5,627 nucleotides of DNA from Verrucomicrobiales bacterium. Lineage in GTDB: Bacteria; Verrucomicrobiota; Verrucomicrobiia; Verrucomicrobiales; DEV007. The stretch spans positions 3,701 to 9,327 of the forward strand of contig NZSO01000073.1 in assembly GCA_002696885.1 (NCBI GenBank), in the 5' to 3' direction. The notes below the pieces were generated by a model. That model did no database searches, had not been told where the DNA came from, and was given only the letters and a program-made list of their open reading frames with translations. A program made the translations under genes and the position numbers. How positions within the stretch are numbered: position 1 is the stretch's first letter; each line of letters opens with the position of its first letter. Positions 1-5,627 of this stretch are shown here, one piece after another.

Positions 1-59
1 GGAGAATGGAGATTTGTGGGGAGAAAGGATCTTTACAAAATATTCAATACAGCAAAAGA

Positions 60-89
60 TTGACCAATAAAAAGGTTACTTATTATATA
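60..89 (+). promoter_or_regulatory. Putative sigma-70-type promoter of acs
   Basis: A -35-like TTGACC at 60-65 (5 of 6 to consensus) is followed 18 nt later by TATATA at 84-89, inside a very AT-rich stretch. Transcription would start near 96-98, leaving only about 11-13 nt before the ATG at 109, so the leader would be very short. The TTGACC overlaps a stop codon that could end an upstream gene. The motif pair is directly visible; its use as a promoter is inferred. AT-rich DNA gives chance matches, which limits confidence. Confidence 0.5.
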
Positions 90-108
90 AATTATTAGAG
101 CCAAAAAA

Positions 109-2058
109 ATGACTAAACGGATCGAATCTCATTTATCAGAAGATAGGATTTTTGCCCCACCAAAAGAATTTTCTAAATCAGCAAAAATAAAAAGCCTCTC
201 TCAGTACAAAAAACTCTACAAAGAATCTATTAAATCTCCTTCAAAATTCTGGGCAAATGAAGCCAAAGAATTAAAATGGCAAAAAAAGTGGGACAAGGTA
301 CTCCAATGGAAAGCTCCATTTGCAAAATGGTTTGTAGGAGGAAAAATTAACGCCTCAGAAAACTGCATTGACCGACATTTGGATGGTCCAAGAAAAAATA
401 AGGCGGCAATAATTTGGGAAGGTGAACCTGGAGAGGTAAGAACACTTACCTACGCTCAGTTACATAGAGAAGTCTGTAAATTTTCGAACGTATTAAAAAA
501 ACAGGGTATCAAGAAAAAGGATAGAGTCATCATCTATATGCCCATGGTTCCAGAGGCCGCCATAGCGATGCTCGCATGCGCAAGGATTGGAGCTGTTCAT
601 TCAGTGGTTTTTGGTGGATTTTCTGCAACAAGTATTCTTGATAGAGTTGAAGACTCTGGCGCAACCGCTATCATCACTGCAGATGGTGGTTGGAGGCGAG
701 GTAAAATTGTGCCGCTAAAAGCCAATGTTGACGAGGCCATAAAGAAAATAAAATCAGTGAAAAAGGTCATCGTTCTCGAAAGGTGTCAGAACGAAATAAA
801 AATGAAGCGAGGCAGAGATGTTTGGTGGCATAAGGAAATGGAATCCGCATCGGCGATATGTCCTCCCGAGAAGCTTGATAGCGAACACCCTCTTTATATA
901 CTTTATACAAGTGGGTCTACTGGCAAACCTAAAGGCATACTACATACTACAGGTGGATATCTGACTGGAACATATAGTACCACAAAATATATTTTTGATA
1001 TTCGTGATGATGATATTTATTGGTGCACTGCCGATGTCGGCTGGGTTACAGGTCATAGTTATATCGTTTATGGACCACTACTGAACGGAGCAACCTGCTT
1101 AATGTATGAAGGGGCCCCAAATTTCCCTGATTTTGGAAGATTTTGGGACATTGTTGAAAAACATGGAGTCACCATCTTTTATACCGCTCCAACAGCTATC
1201 AGAGCATTCATAAAAGCCGGCGACCACTTACCTGCGAGTAGAGATTTAAGTTCTCTAAGGCTTCTAGGTACAGTCGGTGAACCAATAAATCCGGAGGCCT
1301 GGATGTGGTACCATGAAAAAATTGGAAATAAAAAATGTCCAATCGTCGATACATGGTGGCAAACTGAAACCGGAGCCATTATGATCACTCCACTGCCTGG
1401 TGCAACTCCAACCAAGCCAGGAACTGCAACATTGCCTTTCTTTGGCATAGATGCTGCAATCTTAGACGAAACTGGTAAGGAGTGTAAGGCAAACGAAGGA
1501 GGACGTTTGGTCATTAGAAAGCCATGGCCATCAATGTTAAGAACTATTTATGGAGACAAGCGAAGGTATAGAAAAACGTATTGGGATGATTACGAAGGAA
1601 TTTACACTGCAGGAGATGGTGCAAGACGCGATAAAAATGGCAACTTTTGGATCGTTGGTAGGCTTGATGATGTTTTAAACGTATCAGGTCACAGATTAGG
1701 AACTGCGGAAGTTGAAAGTGCACTTGTGTCTCATAAGTCTGTTGCCGAAGCCGCCGTGGTAGGCAGGCCAGACGAAATCAAAGGACAAGGAGTGGTCGCT
1801 TTCGTGACCCTCAAAGAGGGAGTCACACATGGATCAAAACTAGCACAAGAATTACGCAATCACGTAGGTAAAGAAATCGGCCCAATCGCAAAACCTGATG
1901 ATATTAGATTTACCGGAGCATTACCAAAAACAAGGAGTGGAAAAATAATGCGACGACTTCTAAAAGAAATCTGTGCAGGAGGCAAAGTAAGCGGTGACAC
2001 AACAACCCTTGAGGATTTTCAAGTAATTGCAAACTTACAAAAATCCAAGAGCTCATAA
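109..2058 (+). CDS. acs: Acetyl-CoA synthetase (AMP-forming acetate--CoA ligase)
   Basis: Cytoplasmic enzyme that activates acetate with ATP to acetyl-AMP and then transfers the acetyl group to CoA, feeding the TCA or glyoxylate cycle. The 649 residues match the usual family length (about 645-655) over the whole protein. Visible motifs: the P-loop YTSGSTGKPKG at 266-276, GWVTGH at 311-316, VGEPINPEAW from 389, DTWWQTETG at 414-422, GRLDDVLNVSGHR at 517-529, and PKTRSGKIMRR at 606-616. By motif alignment with Salmonella Acs, V313, T314, V389 and W417 correspond to the acyl-pocket residues V310, T311, V386 and W414. The bulky Trp favours acetate over propionate or longer acids. K612 corresponds to the catalytic lysine that is acetylated in other bacteria to switch the enzyme off. 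The ATG at 109 gives a normal N-terminus; no clear Shine-Dalgarno precedes it. A propionyl-CoA synthetase is less likely because of the Trp. The coiled-coil gene follows after 24 nt. Confidence 0.96.
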   Translation: MTKRIESHLSEDRIFAPPKEFSKSAKIKSLSQYKKLYKESIKSPSKFWANEAKELKWQKKWDKVLQWKAPFAKWFVGGKINASENCIDRHLDGPRKNKAAIIWEGEPGEVRTLTYAQLHREVCKFSNVLKKQGIKKKDRVIIYMPMVPEAAIAMLACARIGAVHSVVFGGFSATSILDRVEDSGATAIITADGGWRRGKIVPLKANVDEAIKKIKSVKKVIVLERCQNEIKMKRGRDVWWHKEMESASAICPPEKLDSEHPLYILYTSGSTGKPKGILHTTGGYLTGTYSTTKYIFDIRDDDIYWCTADVGWVTGHSYIVYGPLLNGATCLMYEGAPNFPDFGRFWDIVEKHGVTIFYTAPTAIRAFIKAGDHLPASRDLSSLRLLGTVGEPINPEAWMWYHEKIGNKKCPIVDTWWQTETGAIMITPLPGATPTKPGTATLPFFGIDAAILDETGKECKANEGGRLVIRKPWPSMLRTIYGDKRRYRKTYWDDYEGIYTAGDGARRDKNGNFWIVGRLDDVLNVSGHRLGTAEVESALVSHKSVAEAAVVGRPDEIKGQGVVAFVTLKEGVTHGSKLAQELRNHVGKEIGPIAKPDDIRFTGALPKTRSGKIMRRLLKEICAGGKVSGDTTTLEDFQVIANLQKSKSS

Positions 2059-2082
2059 AGCAACCTACAATTTGTTTACATC

Positions 2083-2904
2083 ATGACCATACTTGAATTT
2101 ATTTTAAGGAGGTTGATGAAAGAAATTGGTATTTGTAATAGATTACAACATTCCAGAAAAGCGTCCCTACTATCGCAAAAGCTAAATAATAATATCATTA
2201 GCCTTGGTGTAAAAACATGGGAAGAGGTTGGCGAGATCGATCAACTTGATGAAACATATCAAGAGTTACAATCTTTATTCAATAGTCAGGAAAAAATTCG
2301 ATCATCACTTCAAATAAAATTACAAACCTATGAATCGTTAAAGTCTGAAACAGAACACATAGAGGATAAAGCTAGTCAAAGAATTAAATCTATACATGAA
2401 GCTCAGGGACAGCTTTCAAAAGAAATTCTAACTATCAAAAAGGATATTAAAGACTCTGAAATTATATGTAATGATATCAGAAAAAAATTCACGGACTCAA
2501 CGGCTCATTATTCTGAGGAAAAAACCGAATTACTCAAATCAAAATATACTAAAGAAAGACAACGACTGGCTAATCTTAACCTTTCAGAAAAAAGGGCACA
2601 GTCTTTAATTAAAAAAACAGAAAATGAACTTCATTCTTTTTTGGATAGTACAAGATTAAAAAATTCTGAAATTATGAACAAAGTCTCAAAATCATCAAAA
2701 GACATTGCAGCGTACGAGGCGAAGCTTGATGCTTTGGAGGGTTCCAAAAAAAAAGCATTCAGAAAAATTGGTTCATTTATTTTTGAGAAATTTCAAAGTG
2801 ATGATCCCCACATTATTTCACTCATGAAAAAATTAAAACTGAGGCCAAGCGAAGCGGTACGATTAACGAGGGTCATAAAGCATCATTCTATACTTGCAAG
2901 TTAA
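2083..2904 (+). CDS. Uncharacterised long coiled-coil protein
   Basis: I do not recognise a named family. The 273-residue product is rich in Lys, Glu, Ser, Leu and Ile. Three parts can be seen. An N-terminal amphipathic segment (about 1-50) contains LRRLMKEIGICNRL and a short ISLGVKTWEE block. A heptad-like, charged helical region runs from about 52 to 222. A short C-terminal block (about 225-270) contains AFRKIGSFIFE and a basic, helix-forming end. There is no signal peptide and no clear transmembrane segment, so it is probably cytoplasmic. It follows acs by 24 nt with no terminator and is probably co-transcribed with it. Start choice is uncertain: the ATG at 2083 has no ribosome binding site, while an in-frame ATG at 2116 (Met12) has AAGGAGG at 2106-2112, though only 3 nt away. 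I keep 2083 because the hydrophobic pattern runs unbroken through residues 3-21. A run of nine A at 2746-2754 encodes Lys222-224. Candidate roles (scaffold, cell-envelope or nucleoid organisation) are guesses. Confidence 0.8.
   Translation: MTILEFILRRLMKEIGICNRLQHSRKASLLSQKLNNNIISLGVKTWEEVGEIDQLDETYQELQSLFNSQEKIRSSLQIKLQTYESLKSETEHIEDKASQRIKSIHEAQGQLSKEILTIKKDIKDSEIICNDIRKKFTDSTAHYSEEKTELLKSKYTKERQRLANLNLSEKRAQSLIKKTENELHSFLDSTRLKNSEIMNKVSKSSKDIAAYEAKLDALEGSKKKAFRKIGSFIFEKFQSDDPHIISLMKKLKLRPSEAVRLTRVIKHHSILAS
2106..2112 (+). promoter_or_regulatory. Shine-Dalgarno-like AAGGAGG before internal ATG
   Basis: AAGGAGG, fully complementary to the usual anti-Shine-Dalgarno, lies inside the coiled-coil gene (within codons Arg9-Arg10 of the longer form) and 3 nt before an in-frame ATG at 2116. 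It could mark the true start, giving a 262-residue protein. However, the spacing is shorter than the usual 5-9 nt, and none of the other genes here shows such a site. It may simply be the codons AGG AGG. Confidence 0.3.
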
Positions 2905-2937
2905 TTGCATTTTACTTGCAACTAAGTTGCAAGTAAC
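2894..2937 (+). repeat. Four tandem 11-bp repeats with TTGCA cores
   Basis: Four units begin at 2894, 2905, 2916 and 2927, exactly 11 bp apart: TTGCAAGTTAA, TTGCATTTTAC, TTGCAACTAAG and TTGCAAGTAAC. TTGCA is invariant, and three units carry the self-complementary hexamer TTGCAA. The first unit contains the stop codon of the coiled-coil gene (TAA, 2902-2904); the others are intergenic. An 11-bp period puts every core on nearly the same face of the helix, which suits cooperative protein binding, but no function can be read from sequence alone. Confidence 0.7.
2912..2936 (+). terminator. Hairpin after coiled-coil gene, weak terminator candidate
   Basis: Two perfect 11-nt arms, TTACTTGCAAC (2912-2922) and GTTGCAAGTAA (2926-2936), enclose a 3-nt loop TAA, starting 7 nt after the stop codon of the coiled-coil gene. 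No T-run follows directly; the nearest is TTTTT at 2956-2960, 20 nt away. It is therefore not a canonical intrinsic terminator. It could protect a 3' end, terminate weakly, or be a DNA-level inverted repeat for a regulator. The stem is built from the last two units of the 11-bp repeat array. Confidence 0.4.
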
Positions 2938-3047
2938 TCGTTGGAGATCGAAAAATTTTTAGATTTGTTGAGAAAACGACTTCTACAAACTTTGACTTCG
3001 AGATATTTTAAGTAACCTAATCAGATACTAGTAACTTGATTTTATTT

Positions 3048-3971
3048 ATGAATATGAAAAACCTTAGTGCAATAATACCAGTGGCTCTCCTGGCCATAGT
3101 GGTAGGAGCTTCAAATGCTCAAAAGAATAAAAAACAAATTAAGACAGAAAAAATCGCTGAAGGTGTTCCTAAATCAGCACCTGCAAAACCCACTAAACCA
3201 AGAAAGGTTCTAGTATTCTCTAAAACAGCTGGCTTCAGACACGGATCGATTCCAACAGGAGTCGAAGCAATGAAACAAATGGGAAAATCAACTGGTGCAT
3301 TTGAAGTCACTGCCACGGAAGATGACTCTTACTTCGAGCCTGAAACACTCAACAAGTTTGACGCTGTCCTTTTCCTCAATACGACTGGTGAAGTTTTTAA
3401 ATCAAAAGAGGCTGGACGTGAAGATAGGTTAAAGAAAAGTTTGGTCGACTTTGTGAAATCAGGCAAGGGACTCATAGGTACTCACTCAGCAACAGATACG
3501 TATAAGAATTGGAAAGACTTTAACGACATGATGGGAGGAGCTTTTGCTGGTCATCCATGGCATACTAAAATTAGAGTTAAGAACCTTGAACCTAACCATC
3601 CATTAAATGCAGCTTTTGCTGGAAAAGACTTTGAGATTGCTGACGAAATATACCAATTCCGTAAAGACACAGCATCAGCTGAAGAGCGTCGCATGCTCCT
3701 CAGTTTATCAGGCGAGATTGTAGACAAAGGCAAAGGCAATAGCGGTAAAGAGGGACTCTATCCAATTGCATGGCTCGATAAGTATGGTGAAGGCAGAATA
3801 TTCTATTGTTCACTAGGTCATCGTGATGAAATCTATTGGAACCCATTGGTGCTAAAACATTATCTTGCTGGAATACAGTACGCTTTAGGTGATCTTGATG
3901 CTGAAGCTGAACCAAGAAAAATCACAACTAACGGCTTCCTTGAGGGTACAAAAAACCTCGTCTCTAGGTAA
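3048..3971 (+). CDS. Secreted ThuA-domain protein (PF06283)
   Basis: The 307-residue protein has a signal peptide at about 1-24 (hydrophobic AIIPVALLAIVVG, then ASNA before Gln25), so it should act in the periplasm or outside the cell. A Lys/Ala/Pro-rich linker (25-52) leads to a ThuA-like domain (53-285). Landmarks are VFSKTAGFRHGSIPTG at 56-71, GLIGTHSATDTY at 141-152, GGAFAGHPWH at 163-172, DEIYQF at 199-204, and the closing block from AWLDKYGEGR (241) through LGHRDEIYWNP. ThuA is a class-I glutamine-amidotransferase-like fold first linked to trehalose use in rhizobia. Family members have been connected with oxidised (3-keto) sugars, but the reaction of this protein cannot be assigned. The ATG at 3048 is chosen; ATG 3054 would also keep the signal peptide, and an upstream TTG at 3036 seems unnecessary. 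No Shine-Dalgarno is visible. It probably forms its own transcript, closed by the terminator at 4000-4031. No sugar oxidoreductase gene lies beside it. Confidence 0.9.
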   Translation: MNMKNLSAIIPVALLAIVVGASNAQKNKKQIKTEKIAEGVPKSAPAKPTKPRKVLVFSKTAGFRHGSIPTGVEAMKQMGKSTGAFEVTATEDDSYFEPETLNKFDAVLFLNTTGEVFKSKEAGREDRLKKSLVDFVKSGKGLIGTHSATDTYKNWKDFNDMMGGAFAGHPWHTKIRVKNLEPNHPLNAAFAGKDFEIADEIYQFRKDTASAEERRMLLSLSGEIVDKGKGNSGKEGLYPIAWLDKYGEGRIFYCSLGHRDEIYWNPLVLKHYLAGIQYALGDLDAEAEPRKITTNGFLEGTKNLVSR

Positions 3972-3999
3972 ACCTGTTACTGGATATACTTTTCAATTT

Positions 4000-4031
4000 A
4001 AAACCGGCTCTTTTATAGGGCCGGTTTTTTT
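4000..4031 (+). terminator. Rho-independent terminator of the thuA-like gene
   Basis: The stem AAAACCGGC (4000-4008) pairs perfectly with GCCGGTTTT (4020-4028). The T-run 4025-4031 overlaps the right arm and continues past it. Three further pairs, including one G-T, can extend the stem inwards. It lies 28 nt after the stop codon of the thuA-like gene. The GC-rich core stands out against the AT-rich surroundings. The A-run on the left arm may let it work partly on the other strand, but no convergent gene is present. Confidence 0.92.
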
Positions 4032-4047
4032 ATGAATATCCATTTTT

Positions 4048-4081
4048 TTGACATTAGAAGCTCGACAACCTGCACTATAAG
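4048..4081 (+). promoter_or_regulatory. Possible promoter region of the DUF4399 gene
   Basis: A perfect -35 hexamer TTGACA lies at 4048-4053 and a good -10-like TATAAG at 4076-4081, but the 22-nt spacer is longer than the usual 16-19. An alternative pairs TCGACA (4062-4067) with TTTAAA at 4085-4090 over 17 nt. The position just after a strong terminator and before the DUF4399 start makes a promoter here likely, but the exact elements are unsettled. Confidence 0.4.
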
Positions 4082-4099
4082 TTATTTAAATGACATTTC

Positions 4100-4567
4100 A
4101 TGAATCTCTCCAGATCTATTCTATTAATTGCATTAACTATTACTAGCCCTTTTGTTTTTGCCGATAAGACCGAAACCAGTGATACTGTTTCAGATAAAGC
4201 AGTTGAACCGAAGATGGCATCACCAAAGGGTGCTAAAGTATATATAATATTCCCTAAGGATGGTAAAACAGTTAAGAAAAAATTCCTAATTAGATTTGGA
4301 GTCAAAAAAATGGGTGTTGCCCCAGCAGGCATTAAGTTTCCTAATACTGGCCACCATCATCTCATTATTGATGGTGCGAAATATGATAAAAAACTCCCAC
4401 TTCCAATGACTGATAAGATTAAACATTTTGGAGCAGGTCAGACTGAAACAATGATCGAGTTAGAACCTGGTAAACATACTCTTAAATTGGTCTTCGCAGA
4501 TCACTTACACAGATTACATGAGCCGCCCGTGATTTCTGAAGAAATCACCATTACAGTCAAAGAGTAG
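4100..4567 (+). CDS. Exported DUF4399-family protein, His-rich
   Basis: The 155-residue protein has a signal peptide at 1-21 (SILLIALTITSPFVFA, cleavage after Ala21), so it is probably periplasmic. A polar, Ser/Thr/Asp/Glu/Lys-rich linker (22-44) precedes a compact domain (46-155) that matches the DUF4399 pattern: FPKDG at 51-55, GHHHLIIDG at 84-92, HFGAGQTE at 109-116, PGKHTLKL at 123-130, and DHLHRLHEPPV at 134-144 ending in strand-like SEEITITV. No enzymatic role is known to me for this family. The alternating strands suggest a beta-sandwich. Eight His lie between residues 85 and 140, which could bind metal, but this is inference. The ATG at 4100 is the first suitable start; no Shine-Dalgarno is seen. 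The gene starts a new transcript after the terminator and precedes the PF04245 gene by 38 nt without a terminator, so the two may be co-transcribed. Confidence 0.88.
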   Translation: MNLSRSILLIALTITSPFVFADKTETSDTVSDKAVEPKMASPKGAKVYIIFPKDGKTVKKKFLIRFGVKKMGVAPAGIKFPNTGHHHLIIDGAKYDKKLPLPMTDKIKHFGAGQTETMIELEPGKHTLKLVFADHLHRLHEPPVISEEITITVKE

Positions 4568-4605
4568 GTTAAGATTGCCAAAATTCGTCTGTATTAAATC
4601 AACTG

Positions 4606-5627
4606 ATGGCAGTACCAGTAAATTTCAGAGAGGCTGCTATTAGTAAAATTGCCCTCGCAAAGGTTGGAAACCCTCTTAAAGGGGAACCTTTGTTGACATC
4701 GAAAAACTTATGCCGGTTTGAGAATGATGAAGCTGATCTATTAACATCGTCATTCTTAGTTCCTTTCAAATCCCTTGAGCCTTACCGACTAGAAACTCAA
4801 AAAAACTCTGAGAGCTCTCTAGGTGATTACGTTAGATCAATTTTCTCAGATGAATCTAAATTATTAGAAGAAGCCAAAAACATATCACAGTATCTTTACT
4901 CCAAATCTTATCACCCCAATATAAAGTCCGGAGATTTATGTATTTCTCTAATTAATGGAATCATCATCTCTGGGAAATCAGTGCCTGCGATTTGCATAAT
5001 CAAATGCGAAAACAAAACTCCTTTTTTGCAAATTTCTGAAATAGATGGGGACCTTAACCTAACAACCCAGCATGGAATTTACCCAGATAAAATCGACAAA
5101 GGCTGTCTAATTCTAAATCACGAAGAAGAGGAAGGCTATTTCGTTTATCTTTTTGATAAATCGGGTAACACAAACTTTTGGAATAAAGACTTCGTTAATG
5201 CTTTGCCGATTCGTGATGATGATTATCTAACAAAGCGTTTTGGTGAATTGTGCGTAAACTTCGCAAAACGCGGGATAAAAGAAACCAACGGTGATACAAA
5301 AAGCGTTAAAGTTGCAAATAATGCATTGAATTATTTGGCAGAAAATGAAGATTTCAAAATCTCTGAATTTGAAAAAGCCCTCGGTGAACCAGAAATTATA
5401 AACCAGTTCAGCTCATTTAAATCGGAATTTGAAAAAGATACTGGCTATGAAATTGATGACGAATTTAAGGTATCAAAAAAAGAAGCAAACAGGGCTAAAC
5501 AAAAACTAAAAGAAAAAATTAAATTAGATACAGGAGCAGAATTGCATTTAAGTTCACAGTTCATCGATAATGCTAATGAATTATTAGAATCTGGATATGA
5601 TTCAGAAAAAAACATGAAGTACCTAAA
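4606..5627 (+). CDS. 37-kDa nucleoid-associated protein, NdpA/YejK family (3' cut)
   Basis: An open frame runs from ATG 4606 to the window edge without a stop: 340 codons plus two bases. The product resembles PF04245 nucleoid-associated proteins, whose E. coli member YejK (NdpA) has about 335 residues. This protein is closer to the roughly 350-residue form common in Bacteroidota, so only a short C-terminal tail is probably missing. Recognisable blocks: an N-terminal AISKIALAKVGNPLKGEPL (11-29), YSKSYHPNIKSGDL at 98-111, a strand-rich section with PAICIIKCENKTPFLQI (127-143), DKGCLIL at 164-170, EEEEGYFVY at 173-181, and FWNKDFVNALPIRDDDYLTK at 191-210. The later part (about 225-340) is charged and helical, with KLKEKIKLDTGAEL at 300-313. 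There is no signal peptide, which fits a cytoplasmic, nucleoid-bound protein. Its biochemical role is poorly defined even in E. coli. ATG 4606 is the first ATG after an in-frame stop at 4570-4572; no Shine-Dalgarno is present. Family assignment is from pattern recognition. Confidence 0.85.
   Translation, partial: MAVPVNFREAAISKIALAKVGNPLKGEPLLTSKNLCRFENDEADLLTSSFLVPFKSLEPYRLETQKNSESSLGDYVRSIFSDESKLLEEAKNISQYLYSKSYHPNIKSGDLCISLINGIIISGKSVPAICIIKCENKTPFLQISEIDGDLNLTTQHGIYPDKIDKGCLILNHEEEEGYFVYLFDKSGNTNFWNKDFVNALPIRDDDYLTKRFGELCVNFAKRGIKETNGDTKSVKVANNALNYLAENEDFKISEFEKALGEPEIINQFSSFKSEFEKDTGYEIDDEFKVSKKEANRAKQKLKEKIKLDTGAELHLSSQFIDNANELLESGYDSEKNMKYL

Noticed and set aside
1..70. Possible 3' end of an upstream plus-strand gene.
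   Set aside because: Frame 1 is open to a TGA at 61-63 (ending IFNTAKD), frame 2 to a TAA at 68-70 (ending QQKIDQ), and frame 3 to a TAG at 96-98. All look compositionally similar and none shows a family motif, so the frame cannot be chosen.
1179..1514. Minus-strand open frame of 111 codons inside acs.
   Set aside because: It lies wholly antisense to a highly conserved part of acs and resembles no protein; a shadow frame.
2951..2960. AAAAATTTTT palindrome downstream of the hairpin.
   Set aside because: Such short A/T palindromes are expected by chance in AT-rich intergenic DNA; it is too far from the hairpin to act as its U-tract.
2992..3018. Possible thuA promoter: TTGACT at 2992-2997 with TAACCT at 3013-3018.
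   Set aside because: The spacer is only 15 nt and the -10 match is poor. A promoter is expected in 2905-3047, but I cannot place it reliably.
3036..3047. TTG start giving a four-residue longer thuA product.
   Set aside because: The ATG at 3048 gives a normal signal peptide, and the TTG has no ribosome binding site to favour it.
3119..3915. Three minus-strand open frames (62-71 codons) antisense to the thuA-like gene.
   Set aside because: All overlap a well-supported gene, have no motif or start signal, and overlap each other; shadow frames.
4075..4332. Minus-strand open frame of 85 codons over the DUF4399 start.
   Set aside because: It is antisense to the signal peptide and first strands of DUF4399 and shows no independent features.

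Overview
The window is an AT-rich stretch of a Gram-negative bacterial chromosome. It holds five genes, all on the plus strand: four complete and one cut by the right edge. In order they are an acetyl-CoA synthetase, a long coiled-coil protein with no recognised function, a secreted ThuA-domain protein, a small exported DUF4399 protein, and a 37-kDa nucleoid-associated protein (NdpA/YejK family, PF04245). I see no transposase, integrase, phage gene, CRISPR array, tRNA or rRNA. This looks like ordinary chromosomal housekeeping DNA, not a genomic island.

Taxonomy can only be suggested. Sec signal peptides point to a cell with a periplasm. The start codons I favour lack Shine-Dalgarno sequences. 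Single-domain secreted ThuA proteins, DUF4399 and this subtype of PF04245 protein are common in Bacteroidota and in the PVC group. The promoter in front of the first gene looks like a standard sigma-70 type rather than the Bacteroidota type. I lean slightly to a low-GC marine Verrucomicrobiota-like organism, with Bacteroidota as the alternative. This is inference and needs a protein search.

Layout. Bases 1-108 hold a possible tail of an upstream gene (frame undecided) and a plausible promoter. acs (109-2058) is followed after 24 nt by the coiled-coil gene (2083-2904), with no terminator between, so they probably share a transcript. The coiled-coil gene ends inside an array of four 11-bp repeats (2894-2937), whose last two units form a perfect 11-bp-arm hairpin. 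thuA-like follows after a 143-nt gap and ends in a textbook intrinsic terminator (4000-4031). A new unit then starts: DUF4399 (4100-4567) with a promoter-like region upstream, and 38 nt later the PF04245 gene (4606 to the edge).

The genes do not form an obvious pathway. Acetate activation, a structural-looking coiled-coil protein, a possible sugar-derivative enzyme outside the cytoplasm, an exported His-rich protein and a nucleoid protein have no known joint role. No new defence, secretion or biosynthetic system is evident. The items most worth following are the exactly phased 11-bp repeat array, the unrecognised coiled-coil gene linked to acs, and the His cluster of the DUF4399 protein.
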